Shown here: piece by piece, positions 44,489 through 53,866 of the stretch
Position numbering within the stretch: the stretch's first letter is position 1
Layout: each line of letters opens with the position of its first letter
DNA from: an uncultured Bacteroidota bacterium
GTDB lineage: Bacteria; Bacteroidota; Bacteroidia; B-17B0; Aurantibacillaceae
DNA length: 64,000 bases
NCBI GenBank assembly: GCA_937873155.1
Contig: CALMVZ010000002.1
Coordinates: 62,001-126,000, forward strand
Direction of reading: 5' to 3'
Notes under the pieces: generated by a model
What the model saw: only the letters and a program-made list of their open reading frames with translations
The model's database searches: none
What the model was told of the DNA's origin: nothing
Made by a program: the position numbers and the translations under genes

Positions 44489-44971
44489 ATGCATTCCTTT
44501 TCTGCCAGGATAAAGATCATTGGTATCAACCCTTATGTTCTGCTTCCGGGAGAAGTATTAAAAACTATTTTCAAACAAGCAGGAAAAGACAAGGGTGCTA
44601 TCCAGGTGAAAGGCACACTGAATAAAAAACCATTTATTCAAAATTTAGTGAAGTATAGCGGCAAATGGCGCTTGTATCTGAATGGCCCTATGCGGGAAGC
44701 TGCCGGAATTGATGTAGGCGATACAGCTCATGTGAAAATAAAATTCGATCCAAAGCCGCGGATCATTAAAATGCACCCAAAATTAAAACTAGCTTTCACT
44801 AAAAACAAAAAAGCAAAAGCAGTATTTGATGAATTGTCGCCTTCACGACAAAAAGAGATCGTTCGGTATATTGCCAAACTAAAATCAGAGGAGTCGATCG
44901 ATAAAAACATTCAACGTGCTTTAGATTTTTTATCTGGCAAGGAACGATTTATAGGCAGGGACAAACCCTGA
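44489..44971 (+). CDS. DUF1905 / YdeI-OmpD-associated protein
   Basis: 160 aa. Residues about 1-92 read as DUF1905 (QVKGTLNKKPFIQNLVKYSGKW, abbreviated, then IDVGDTAHVKIKFDPKPR). Residues about 110-155 fit the YdeI/OmpD-associated fold (FDELSPSRQKEIVRYIAKLKS). The pair is common in Bacteroidota and linked elsewhere to bacteriocin or envelope-stress protection, but with no known reaction. Cytoplasmic. It starts 5 bases after the amidase, which is suggestive but not proof of a functional link. Confidence 0.8.
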   Translation: MHSFSARIKIIGINPYVLLPGEVLKTIFKQAGKDKGAIQVKGTLNKKPFIQNLVKYSGKWRLYLNGPMREAAGIDVGDTAHVKIKFDPKPRIIKMHPKLKLAFTKNKKAKAVFDELSPSRQKEIVRYIAKLKSEESIDKNIQRALDFLSGKERFIGRDKP

Positions 44972-45009
44972 ATTTTGTTTTCAATTAAATTTTAGTAGTT
45001 TTAAACCCA

Positions 45010-45441
45010 ATGAAAGCCCATTGCTATACCCTATTTTTTATTTGCTTTATCTCATTGACAAATGCCCAGGTGGCCGGCCGATGTAAAACCGAAACAGATA
45101 AAGAGTCGAAACGCGAATATTATACAATTGCCGATATCAATGGCAGCACCCCTTTTGGCTTCAGCATGATCGAATTCATGCAGGCGAATTTCAGATTACC
45201 GGCCGAAAAAACCTATAAGAAGAAAGACAAGATCTCCTTTGCGTGGCTGATAGAACCTAATGGCACTTTAACCTTTCTTAAAATGCTTTCTTTAAAGGAT
45301 GATAAAGAAATAGCTGATGAAGTTAAGCGTATCGTCAGCCTCATGCCCGCCTATGCCCCAGCCTATTGCGGAAAGACGAAGGTTCCTTACTATATGGATT
45401 TTAACATTGGCATTGAATTCTTAAAGAAAAGTCAACAATAA
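45010..45441 (+). CDS. secreted TonB-C-terminal-like protein
   Basis: 143 aa with a signal peptide (ends TNAQ). The segment FAWLIEPNGTLTFLKMLSLKDD...ADEVKRIVSLMPAYAPAYCG resembles the TonB C-terminal fold (partner-plus-strand pattern), which in Bacteroidota often occurs in stand-alone secreted proteins. No TonB transmembrane anchor, so it is not a normal energy transducer. Function unknown. Confidence 0.55.
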   Translation: MKAHCYTLFFICFISLTNAQVAGRCKTETDKESKREYYTIADINGSTPFGFSMIEFMQANFRLPAEKTYKKKDKISFAWLIEPNGTLTFLKMLSLKDDKEIADEVKRIVSLMPAYAPAYCGKTKVPYYMDFNIGIEFLKKSQQ

Positions 45442-45497
45442 GTCTTTTGGCTTTTTTCATTTCTCTTTTGTAAATTGTACTGACAAAAACACACCTC

Positions 45498-45995
45498 ATG
45501 AAAAAATTGATCATGGTACTGGCACTTTATACAGGCCTATCTGTAAACGCCCAATCCTTTGAAATGGGATCTAAAGGGTTACAGAATGGCGACACCATTA
45601 ACATGACCGATGCTAATGGCAAAAGGCAGGGCAAATGGATCGTTTTAGGAAGACATAACCCAAAAGTCCCAGGTTATGAACTCCATCAAAAAATGTCGGA
45701 AGGCATGTATAAGGACAATAAAAAAACAGGTGTATGGGTCGATTATTTCCCCAGCGGGAATATAAAGAACAAAATAAATTTTAAAGACGGCAGGCCTTCC
45801 GGACAATGCAATTTATATTTTTGGGATGGTAAAATAAAAGAAGAAGGAACATGGCTGAATAACCGTTGGGTAGGTAATTATAAATACACATTTGAGAACG
45901 GCGATGTTCTGGAAATTGTGTTTGATGATATGGGTAAAGAGATCACCAAAAAAATGACTCACGCTAAAAAAGATGTAACTTCGAATAAAAAATAA
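45498..45995 (+). CDS. secreted MORN-repeat protein (YwqK-like)
   Basis: 165 aa with a signal peptide (MKKLIMVLALYTGLSVNAQ). The repeats EGMYKDNKKTGVWVDYFPSG, abbreviated, and KINFKDGRPSGQCNLYFWDG are MORN/YwqK-type beta hairpins. In Bacteroidota such proteins are widespread and their role is unclear; the family name linking them to a toxin-antitoxin system is not supported here. Ends 1 base before the GNAT gene. Confidence 0.7.
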   Translation: MKKLIMVLALYTGLSVNAQSFEMGSKGLQNGDTINMTDANGKRQGKWIVLGRHNPKVPGYELHQKMSEGMYKDNKKTGVWVDYFPSGNIKNKINFKDGRPSGQCNLYFWDGKIKEEGTWLNNRWVGNYKYTFENGDVLEIVFDDMGKEITKKMTHAKKDVTSNKK

Positions 45996-45996
45996 A

Positions 45997-46551
45997 ATGC
46001 TCGCCCTTAATTTCACTCCCTTCCCTACCCTTACAACTGATCGCTTACTATTAAGAAAGATCGTTATGGAAGATGCGCCTGAATTATTCTTCCAACGAAC
46101 CGATGAACGTGTAATGAAATATATTGAACGTCCGCGCCCGACAAGTATAGATGATACTTATGCATTCATAACAAAAATCACTGAAGCTGAAAAGAACAAC
46201 GAGCTGATCACATGGGGGATCACCTTAAAGAATGATCCGAAATTAATCGGAACTGTTTGTTATCTGAATATCCAGAAAGAAAATCATCGCTCAGAATTAG
46301 GTTACGCTTTGCATCCGGATCATTGGGGAAAAGGTGTAATGAATGAAGTTCTTGATGCGGTTATTGATTATGGTTTCAAAGAAATGAAATTACATTCTAT
46401 CGTTGCGAATATAAATCCGGCCAACATTGGTTCACAAAAGCTTTTAGAGAAACATAAATTCGTGCGTGAAGCTTATTTTAAAGAAAATTTCCTCTGGCAG
46501 GGTAAGTTTTTAGATTCTGCAATTTATACTTTATTGACACCTCTTAAATGA
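45997..46551 (+). CDS. GNAT acetyltransferase, RimJ/RimL type
   Basis: 184 aa. TDRLLLRKIVMEDAPELF at the start and ELGYALHPDHWGKGVMNEVL (acetyl-CoA binding Q/RxxGxG/A loop as HWGKGVM) mark a GNAT of the RimL group. NIGSQKLLEKHKFVREAYF is the expected later block. It may acetylate ribosomal protein N-termini or small amines. The stop overlaps the ATG of the next gene (ATGA at 46548-46551). Confidence 0.85.
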   Translation: MLALNFTPFPTLTTDRLLLRKIVMEDAPELFFQRTDERVMKYIERPRPTSIDDTYAFITKITEAEKNNELITWGITLKNDPKLIGTVCYLNIQKENHRSELGYALHPDHWGKGVMNEVLDAVIDYGFKEMKLHSIVANINPANIGSQKLLEKHKFVREAYFKENFLWQGKFLDSAIYTLLTPLK

Positions 46552-46712
46552 GCATTTGTCCGAATTGCAAAACCGAATTCCATTGCGGATCAAAAGATAA
46601 AGATCCTTGCTGGTGCTGCAGTTTGCCGAATATAGTTCCGTTAGATTCAGACAAATGCCTATGTAAAAATTGTCTTGAAAAGAAGATAAAAGAATTACAA
46701 ACAAAAAAGTAA
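46548..46712 (+). CDS. cysteine-rich CWC family protein
   Basis: 54 aa, too short for most gene finders. MSICPNCKTEFHCGSKDK and PCWCCSLPN give the CPxC...C...CWCC pattern of the Cys-rich CWC family, followed by CLCKNCL. Nine Cys could hold one or two zinc ions. The ATG overlaps the GNAT stop and the TAA is 2 bases before the next gene, so it is clearly part of the run. Function unknown. Confidence 0.8.
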   Translation: MSICPNCKTEFHCGSKDKDPCWCCSLPNIVPLDSDKCLCKNCLEKKIKELQTKK

Positions 46713-46714
46713 CT

Positions 46715-47137
46715 ATGGAAACATGGATCATTTATGCTATTCTCTCAATGGTCTTCGCGGGCATCACCGCGATACTAATTAAGTTCGGACTACAAAATAT
46801 TAATCCTGATCTTGGCTTAGGCATAAGGATCACTGTTATATTCTTTATAATTGCACTCATTAATATCATCGGTGAAAAATATAAAGACCTTTCTTTACTC
46901 ACCGGAAAACAATTAACCTTCCTGATCGTTTCAGGGATCACCACCACATTGAGTTGGCTTTTCTATTACCGCGCCGTGAAAGAAGGGCCTGTTTCTTATG
47001 TTGCCGCAATCGATAAAGGAAGCGTCGTGATTACTATTCTTCTCTCCTATTTTCTTTTAAAAGAACCTCTGACGCCCAAACTTATTATTGGAGCGGCTTT
47101 GATGATCGGCGGACTCTTAGTTTTAACATGGAAATAA
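46715..47137 (+). CDS. EamA-family transporter, single-domain (EmrE-size)
   Basis: 140 aa with about four or five membrane helices and one EamA domain: LSMVFAGITAILIKFGL at the start, VKEGPVSYVAAIDKGSVVIT in the middle and LKEPLTPKLIIGAALMIGGLLVL at the end. Full-length DMT carriers have two such domains, so this half-size protein presumably works as a dimer. Substrate unknown. Confidence 0.87.
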   Translation: METWIIYAILSMVFAGITAILIKFGLQNINPDLGLGIRITVIFFIIALINIIGEKYKDLSLLTGKQLTFLIVSGITTTLSWLFYYRAVKEGPVSYVAAIDKGSVVITILLSYFLLKEPLTPKLIIGAALMIGGLLVLTWK

Positions 47138-47151
47138 CTTACACCTGAAAA

Positions 47152-47490
47152 ATGATAAAAGATTTTACAAAAAAAACATTTACAAAAGACAAACTGAAAA
47201 ACTTCTTCGTTACTGCAACTCTTGGAAATTTTATTGGTTTTTTAACAGGGACCTTTGTAACCTATCTTCTTACCTATAGCACCATTGAAAGAAGGGCTGT
47301 TACTAATTTATTTGGTGTATTGCCTCGCAAAAAGATCGTAGTCCATTTTTTACCCGAATGGCTCGAATGGACCCTTTCTATTATTTTAGGATTCTTAGCC
47401 ATGGAATTTGTTAAACATCTTTTTGCTGAAAAAGGACATTTGATCTTGAATCTATTCAAATCGAAAGACAGATCCAAAGACAAAGTATAG
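47152..47490 (+). CDS. small membrane protein, unknown function
   Basis: 112 aa with two likely membrane helices (about 16-38 and 75-95) separated by a charged loop, and a Lys-rich C-terminus (KSKDRSKDKV). Overall layout recalls the 95-aa protein at 29625-29912, but sequence identity is low by eye. No family recognised. It ends 1 base before the next GNAT gene. Confidence 0.6.
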   Translation: MIKDFTKKTFTKDKLKNFFVTATLGNFIGFLTGTFVTYLLTYSTIERRAVTNLFGVLPRKKIVVHFLPEWLEWTLSIILGFLAMEFVKHLFAEKGHLILNLFKSKDRSKDKV

Positions 47491-47491
47491 T

Positions 47492-48010
47492 ATGCCTTAC
47501 AAATACGAAGACAATTTACAAAGCGAACGCCTAAGCACCCGGTTCTTAACCAGGGAAGATGAGATTATCTGGACAAAGTTCTTAGGAAATAAAGAATGTA
47601 TTGAATTTTTTCCGGGCAAGTTTAAAACGGCTCAAGAACATGCCGAATTCTGGATCGAGAAACAATTGACCCGTTACAAAGAAAATAAATATGGTCTACA
47701 GGTATTGCTTGATAAAAAAACCGGAAAGTTTATCGGTCAGTGTGGTTTATTATTGCAGAACGTTGACGGCAAACTGGAATTGGAAGTAGGTTACCACATT
47801 ATGAGAGAGCATTGGAAAAAAGGTTACGCGATTGAAGCGGCTAAACTGTTTAAAGAGTATGGCTTCAAAAACAAACAAGCTGATTCCATAATTTCAATTA
47901 TCCATCATCAAAACTTCCGCTCACAAAATGTCGCTATAAAAAATGGCATGTATAAAGAGAAACAAACTAAATGGATGGACCTCGATGTTTTTATCTTCAG
48001 AACTCAATGA
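47492..48010 (+). CDS. GNAT acetyltransferase
   Basis: 172 aa. LQSERLSTRFLTREDEIIW at the start and LEVGYHIMREHWKKGYAIEAAKLF (acetyl-CoA loop HWKKGYA) mark a RimJ/RimL-type GNAT, followed by QNFRSQNVAIKNGMYKEKQ. Distinct from the GNAT at 45997. Its TGA overlaps the next gene by ATGA (48007-48010). Confidence 0.85.
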   Translation: MPYKYEDNLQSERLSTRFLTREDEIIWTKFLGNKECIEFFPGKFKTAQEHAEFWIEKQLTRYKENKYGLQVLLDKKTGKFIGQCGLLLQNVDGKLELEVGYHIMREHWKKGYAIEAAKLFKEYGFKNKQADSIISIIHHQNFRSQNVAIKNGMYKEKQTKWMDLDVFIFRTQ

Positions 48011-48462
48011 TAAATATCCGTGAACGACATAAAGTTTTTGAAACATCCCAAAATTTAAAAAGCAATGCTTCTCCACTATTCGGCATCATGACACCTCAAC
48101 ATATGATCGAACACCTGATCTTTGTTTTAAAGTTTTCCAATGGTAAATTACCACAACGGTTGATGGTTGATGAACGTCTTTCCAAAACCATAAAATATTA
48201 CACGATTGATACAGATAGAGAAATGAGCATTGGTTTTAAAGCACCGATGTTAGGTGAAGGTTTAGTTCCTTTACTTCTCCCTGATCTTAATTCAGCAATT
48301 GAACAATTAAGAAAAGAATTAATTGATTTTGATTTTTACTTCAAAACAAATCCGGATTCAAAACCAATGAGTCCAGTGTTAGGAGAATTAGATCATAGAG
48401 AATGGATCATTTTCCATAACAAACATTTTACACACCACTTTAACCAGTTCGGTTTACTGTAA
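48007..48462 (+). CDS. DUF1569 family protein
   Basis: 151 aa from the ATG at 48007; an ATG at 47971 would add 12 residues lying inside the GNAT gene. PLFGIMTPQHMIEHLIFVLKFSNGK, abbreviated, and HREWIIFHNKHFTHHFNQFGL contain the conserved His residues of DUF1569, a DinB-like helical-bundle family that may bind metal. Cytoplasmic. Last gene of the small-gene run; it converges on the giant PKD gene with a 9-base gap. Confidence 0.82.
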   Translation: MINIRERHKVFETSQNLKSNASPLFGIMTPQHMIEHLIFVLKFSNGKLPQRLMVDERLSKTIKYYTIDTDREMSIGFKAPMLGEGLVPLLLPDLNSAIEQLRKELIDFDFYFKTNPDSKPMSPVLGELDHREWIIFHNKHFTHHFNQFGLL

Positions 48463-48471
48463 TTCTAAAAA

Positions 48472-51400
48472 TCACCTTATCAGTTTAAAGGTACTAGTCT
48501 TAAAGAGTGGTTCTTCATCAATATATGTTTCTACCGACACCTGCCACACATACGTTTCCATATTCTGCGGCACACCCTGATAGGTTCCATCCCAACCGAC
48601 ATTGATGTCGGTTGATTCAAATAATAATTGTCCCCAGCGGTTATAGATCCGGAAGAAATTTAATTTCTTGATACCCCAGCCATCCACATAAATGACATCG
48701 TTTATACCATCACCATTTGGTGTAAATGCCGTTGGAACGTCTACACTTGATTTAGGCAACACTTCTATTGTGAATGTATTATTCCTCATGAAGCAACCCA
48801 TTGTATCCATCACCAAAGCAGTATACGTCATATTCACAGTGCCTGAGAAAACAGGAGTCGGACAATTCGTACAGCTTAAATAGGATGTTGGGTTCCAGGT
48901 GTAAGTAAAACCGGGTCCTGCATATCCTGGAATAGTGATCTGTTCTCCAATAACAATTGTTGTATCCCAACTGATCGGCCATGGCGGTTCCTGTATGTAA
49001 ACGGATTGGGTTAGCACACTTGTACAACCATCAACATCTGTAACCTGTATTGTAAAGATCGTACTTGTTGTAAGGGTTGCTATAGGGTTCGCAACATTAG
49101 GATTATTCAAATTTGCTGAAGGCGACCATGTATAAGAATACGATGGTAACCCAGTTGTAGTAAATTGCGAAGGACTCAATGCACAAGTTGGCTGTGGAAC
49201 AACGGTGATGGATGGGAGCGCTAAAATTTCCATTGTCTTCCTCAATGTATCTTTACAACCATAGATGTTATCCTCAATCGCTAACATTACTGTATAAGTT
49301 CCGATGTTTGTATAGGTATGGGAAGGACTCAAAGATAAACTTGTAGCTCCATCTCCAAAATTCCAGAAATAATAATTCGGTGTTCCTGTCGACACATTGT
49401 TGAATTGATCAGTTGTTCCTATACAATGTCTCCAATCGATCGGGGTAAGTTCAAGATTCCTGTCAAAGTCAGCAACTACATCACGGATATTGATAGGATA
49501 TACAACTGAATACTTACAAGCTGAATCACTTGTCCAATAAGTTAAACTTGCATTGGTTGTTCCACCCGGCGGATAGAAACTATAATAATGTGGTATCGGC
49601 GAAACATTTCCTGTATCACGGCCATCGCCAAAATCCCACGACCATGTCATGACATTGTTCGTGTCTTTTATTGTAAATGAGATGAAAGAATTTTTACAAA
49701 TTGTATTTGCACTGGTTGTAAAATCTGCCGATGCGCCCAGAACAGTGATGGTATGCGAAACAACTGCGGGACAACCGAAAGATGTAGTAACAGTTAATGT
49801 GATCGGATATTGGCCCGGTGTTGTATAAGTATTACCAACGGTTGCCGTACCTACCACAGGCCCGCCACTCGATAAATCCCAGTTCCTTGGCCCGGGCACA
49901 GGATTAATAGATGTATCCTGGAATACAATGGCACAACCGGAACAGGCTACTGTACTTGTAGTATTACACTGGTTCACGTAACTGAATCCTGGTATAGGAT
50001 AACTCTGTACAAAAACAGGGAATGTTGTTTTTCCAACACACCCGTTCACATCTGTAATAGTGAGCGAGACCGAATAAACACCCGCATTCGTATAGGTATG
50101 CGGAATTGAAGTTGCAGTGACCGTTTGTGTAGGCGAGCCGTCATTAAAGTTCCATACATAGCTGACTGCACCCGGAACATTTGCTCCATTAAAAGTTAAC
50201 GGACTATTGACACAAATGGAGTTACTTGAAGAAGGGCTTATTATTGGAGCAGGGGCGTTGACCGTTATATTCGTAAACGCTGTATCCTTACAGCCATTCG
50301 TATTTGTGGCTATCACCGAGACCGTATATACACCTCCGTTTGTATAAGTATGCGTACCGTTAACGCCTGTTGTTGTATTGGTTGCTCCGGCTGAAGGATT
50401 GCCATATGTCCATACGTAGGTCATTGGAGCGTCTGACACGCTGGTATTAGTGGTTGTCAAAACATAAGTTGGTAAACAACCAACAGATGAAGAAGTAACT
50501 GCAAAATTAGCTGTAACACTACTGATGGTGATCATAGTTCTGGCCGTATCAAAGCAATTATTTGTATCGCGTACCACAAGCATTATACTATGAGTTCCGG
50601 AAGTATAGATAGGATAATTGATCGTATCTTTAGAAGTTACCCTTGGCGGAGCATTATCAATATACCATGTAAAACCAATACCGCAGCCTTTCATTACATC
50701 CTGTGAATTAAAAGAACTGAATATTGACGGGATCGTCCGGCAAGCTATAGGAGGACTTGTAATTGAGGCGTTGATCTTTCGCACAGTAACAACAATTGTA
50801 TGTGTGAATGGCGCGCACCCTGTAGAAGGATTATAACCTGTGATCGATGCTGTATAATTTCCTGACGCTGTATAAGTATGGGTAGTAGTGAATGAACCTG
50901 TACCTGTTAATGTTTGATTCGGAGAACCATCGCCATAATTCCAGACCCCGCTCTGACAATCCTGCAAATGAGCTCTGAATTGAACTACATAAGATGAATC
51001 ACAACGTGTATAGAACCGTCCGCGTGCAATTGGTCCTTTTACTGTAACGGAACTTGTAGAAGGCGTACTTCCTTTACATCCGTGAACGTATGCTGTCATT
51101 GTGAATCCATGAACACCTGTGTGATTGAAATGCCAATATGGAGTTGGATTGTTAACGCAGCCGGAGAAATAACCATCATCGCTGGTTATGTGCCAATGAT
51201 TCACGGTATCGCCGGGAACGACTGTTGTTGTATTGATAATTTGTACAGAGTCGTTCCAACAAACAGAAGAAGGTGAAAAAGAAAAACTAGGGACAGGCGG
51301 GTTCTTCACATAGATCCAATGGATGAATGAGATATCTGTACAGCCTGCAGTATTTGTAACGGTATGCACAACACTGTAAGTCCCGACTGCAGTGTAAGTA

Positions 51401-52944
51401 TGAACAACAATACTTTGTGTTGGTCCGGTAAGCAGCGGACTTCCGTCTCCAAAATCCCAGCCATAATTATTTAAAGGTGCTGTAGTGAAACTTGTATCTG
51501 TGAATTTGACTGTCAGTGGTCCGCAGCCTTCACTTTTATCTGTATAAAAATAAGAAGTGATCTTTTTGATCGAATCATAAATATGTTGGATAGTATCCCT
51601 GCAACCGAATTTTGAAATCGCGATCAATTGTACAGTTGGCTTATACATTGTGAAAATAGTATAAGGATTCATACTGCCTTGAGTCAGGGTAAACGTTGGA
51701 TTTGTCAGTGTACTTGTTGTAAATCCGGGTGAAGAATTTATAGGAGAGAACGACCAGTTCCAGGTGTATGGCGAACCGACGAGCGTGTTTGTTGTATTCA
51801 CAAATGTTGCAGGGAAAGGCTGATTACAACTGAACGCTAATGGCGTTGATGTAAAACTAGCGATCACTTGCTGAACATAAACGGTAAAAGTTTTTACATC
51901 CAGACAACCGCCGCTATTTGCAGTAACTGTGATTGTTTGAACGCCCGGCTGCATAAAATGATGCATTACCGTATCTGTTGGCACGTTGAATGTATTCGGA
52001 GAAGAATCACCCCATGCCCATGTTGTGAAACCTGCATCAGAAGAATCACGTTCTATAACATAAGCACCGTAACAAACTGTATCTTTTATTTTAACTTTTA
52101 CTTTCGGTAATTGAAGGTTCACGGTAGTAGAAACGGTTTTTGAACATTGATTGTTGTCAGTAGCAGTTAATGATACAGTATAAACTCCATTCGTTGTATA
52201 GGTAACAGGAGACGGAGTTACAGAAGTAGAAGTTTGACTATTACCAAATCCCCAATTGTAAGTGAGGGGTCCGCCACTCGGAGAACCGGTGACACAATTT
52301 GTTCCGCTGAACTGAACCGTGAATGGAACCGTACACGATGATAATGACAAAGGATTACTATTGATGATAACTGTTGGCTGCGCAGAAACTTTTATGATCG
52401 CCATTTTTGTAATAGTAGAATCGCAACCATTCGCATCTTTTGCAATTAAAGTGACATTGAATGTTCCGGGAATTGTATATATGTATGTTGGACTTTGTGT
52501 ATTCCCTATTCCACCATCACCGTAAGCCCATTGCCAAGACGTAATTGGTGTTGTTCCGCTTCCTACTGAAAGATCTGTAAAAGGAACTGTCATAGGCGCA
52601 CAATGACTTGCAGGAATTGTATATGAAAAATTAGGAGTTGGCTTTCCGTACACCCTTACCATCATAGTTTGAGTAACCGGTGCACTTGAAACTATAGCTG
52701 TATAAGTAACAACGTAATTACCGGGAGACGTATAGGTATGAGAAGGATTGTTTACAGGGGAAGAAGTCGCATCACCAAAGGTCCATAAAATAGTTCCTGC
52801 AGTAGCTCCTGGCATCCCAGTAAACAGAACACCAACCAAAGGAGAACAGCCTGCTGATGGAGTAGCAACTATCTGCGATTTTCCCTTGAATGAAAAAAGC
52901 GCGAACAGAACCACTAAAAAAAACCGCGTAATCCTTTTAATCAT
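48472..52944 (-). CDS. giant PKD-repeat adhesin-like protein with T9SS type B (gliding-motility) sorting domain
   Basis: 1490 aa with a signal peptide (ends SFKGKSQ). At least a dozen PKD modules carry motifs such as WDFGDGS, WTFGDAT, WNFNDGSP and WNFGDGA. The C-terminus (VPTAFTPNGDGINDVIYVDG, followed by FRIYNRWGQLLFES, WDGTYQG and TFKLIR) is the gliding-motility-associated type B sorting domain. It should be exported by T9SS as a long surface or secreted fibre. Partner unknown. Many Cys residues sit at the same place in successive PKD units. Confidence 0.93.
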   Translation of the reverse strand: MIKRITRFFLVVLFALFSFKGKSQIVATPSAGCSPLVGVLFTGMPGATAGTILWTFGDATSSPVNNPSHTYTSPGNYVVTYTAIVSSAPVTQTMMVRVYGKPTPNFSYTIPASHCAPMTVPFTDLSVGSGTTPITSWQWAYGDGGIGNTQSPTYIYTIPGTFNVTLIAKDANGCDSTITKMAIIKVSAQPTVIINSNPLSLSSCTVPFTVQFSGTNCVTGSPSGGPLTYNWGFGNSQTSTSVTPSPVTYTTNGVYTVSLTATDNNQCSKTVSTTVNLQLPKVKVKIKDTVCYGAYVIERDSSDAGFTTWAWGDSSPNTFNVPTDTVMHHFMQPGVQTITVTANSGGCLDVKTFTVYVQQVIASFTSTPLAFSCNQPFPATFVNTTNTLVGSPYTWNWSFSPINSSPGFTTSTLTNPTFTLTQGSMNPYTIFTMYKPTVQLIAISKFGCRDTIQHIYDSIKKITSYFYTDKSEGCGPLTVKFTDTSFTTAPLNNYGWDFGDGSPLLTGPTQSIVVHTYTAVGTYSVVHTVTNTAGCTDISFIHWIYVKNPPVPSFSFSPSSVCWNDSVQIINTTTVVPGDTVNHWHITSDDGYFSGCVNNPTPYWHFNHTGVHGFTMTAYVHGCKGSTPSTSSVTVKGPIARGRFYTRCDSSYVVQFRAHLQDCQSGVWNYGDGSPNQTLTGTGSFTTTHTYTASGNYTASITGYNPSTGCAPFTHTIVVTVRKINASITSPPIACRTIPSIFSSFNSQDVMKGCGIGFTWYIDNAPPRVTSKDTINYPIYTSGTHSIMLVVRDTNNCFDTARTMITISSVTANFAVTSSSVGCLPTYVLTTTNTSVSDAPMTYVWTYGNPSAGATNTTTGVNGTHTYTNGGVYTVSVIATNTNGCKDTAFTNITVNAPAPIISPSSSNSICVNSPLTFNGANVPGAVSYVWNFNDGSPTQTVTATSIPHTYTNAGVYSVSLTITDVNGCVGKTTFPVFVQSYPIPGFSYVNQCNTTSTVACSGCAIVFQDTSINPVPGPRNWDLSSGGPVVGTATVGNTYTTPGQYPITLTVTTSFGCPAVVSHTITVLGASADFTTSANTICKNSFISFTIKDTNNVMTWSWDFGDGRDTGNVSPIPHYYSFYPPGGTTNASLTYWTSDSACKYSVVYPINIRDVVADFDRNLELTPIDWRHCIGTTDQFNNVSTGTPNYYFWNFGDGATSLSLSPSHTYTNIGTYTVMLAIEDNIYGCKDTLRKTMEILALPSITVVPQPTCALSPSQFTTTGLPSYSYTWSPSANLNNPNVANPIATLTTSTIFTIQVTDVDGCTSVLTQSVYIQEPPWPISWDTTIVIGEQITIPGYAGPGFTYTWNPTSYLSCTNCPTPVFSGTVNMTYTALVMDTMGCFMRNNTFTIEVLPKSSVDVPTAFTPNGDGINDVIYVDGWGIKKLNFFRIYNRWGQLLFESTDINVGWDGTYQGVPQNMETYVWQVSVETYIDEEPLFKTSTFKLIR

Positions 52945-53011
52945 TAAAAATTTTAATTAGATTTGATGTATAACAAATATAATTAAAATTTGTGTTTTAA
53001 ACCATATTTTA

Positions 53012-53866
53012 ATGAGGTATAAAGTAGTTTTATTAGTTCTTGTTCTTTTAGGGTGTTTTCCTGCTTTTTCGCAGGATTGCGGAAGTAAACTTATGCCTAA
53101 TTATGCTGCTTTAAAAAAACAATACAATAACCAGATAGCAGCTCCCAGTGGCACACTTCTACCTCACGATACTTGCCTGAACAAAAAACTCTCTATCGTA
53201 TTTTATGTTTTCTTAGATAGTTTGGGTCAGACCGGTGTAACTGCAAGTCAGTACACAGCGTGCATCTCAATGCTCAATAAATATTTTAAACCTATTTGTC
53301 TGGAATTCATGAATTGCAGTACAGTTTATATCCCTGAACACGAGTACAACAAATGGGATGAACCTAATCATGAAGATAAAATTGTAGGCAATTACAATTG
53401 GTTCACCGAAAAAACAATTAATATCTATTTAGTTCAGCAAATGATAGTACCTCCGAAAGCAGGTTATGCCTATGGCCCTGGCGGAAGAGATCTGATCGTA
53501 ATGCTCAAATCAGCTTTTTCGGGCATGACAGCTGTACATGAAATGGGTCATTTCTTAGGATTACCTCATACATTTTCTGAAATATCAATTGGCTCTATTG
53601 ATGGTCCAAGTTCAGAGTTAGTGAACTTAAGTAATTCCCAAAATTTTGGTGATGGATTCAGCGATACAGATGCTGATCCTTATAGTATAGGTTCAGGTCC
53701 CGGCCCTTGTGGCTTCGTCTACGGACCGAAAGATGCCAATAATCAGTATTACGTTCCTCCCGTTGATAATATCATGAGCTATTGGGGATGCCGCTGCAGA
53801 TTTACTCAGGAGCAATACAACTGGATGGCGTACATGTATCTCACCGTACGCAATTACCTGCACTAA
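53012..53866 (+). CDS. secreted zinc metallopeptidase (M43-like)
   Basis: 284 aa with a signal sequence ending CFPAFSQ; LLGC could also be a lipobox. The zinc site HEMGHFLGLPH is at 176-186 (HExxHxxGxxH, metzincin type) and a downstream NIMSYWG is the Met-turn. No sorting domain, so it is probably periplasmic or outer-membrane bound. Protein target unknown. Divergent from the PKD gene. Confidence 0.83.
   Translation: MRYKVVLLVLVLLGCFPAFSQDCGSKLMPNYAALKKQYNNQIAAPSGTLLPHDTCLNKKLSIVFYVFLDSLGQTGVTASQYTACISMLNKYFKPICLEFMNCSTVYIPEHEYNKWDEPNHEDKIVGNYNWFTEKTINIYLVQQMIVPPKAGYAYGPGGRDLIVMLKSAFSGMTAVHEMGHFLGLPHTFSEISIGSIDGPSSELVNLSNSQNFGDGFSDTDADPYSIGSGPGPCGFVYGPKDANNQYYVPPVDNIMSYWGCRCRFTQEQYNWMAYMYLTVRNYLH

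Noticed and set aside
48472-52944. Genes on the plus strand inside the giant PKD gene (several 60-80 residue frames)
   Set aside because: All are antisense shadows of the repetitive PKD coding sequence, with no domain and no start context.
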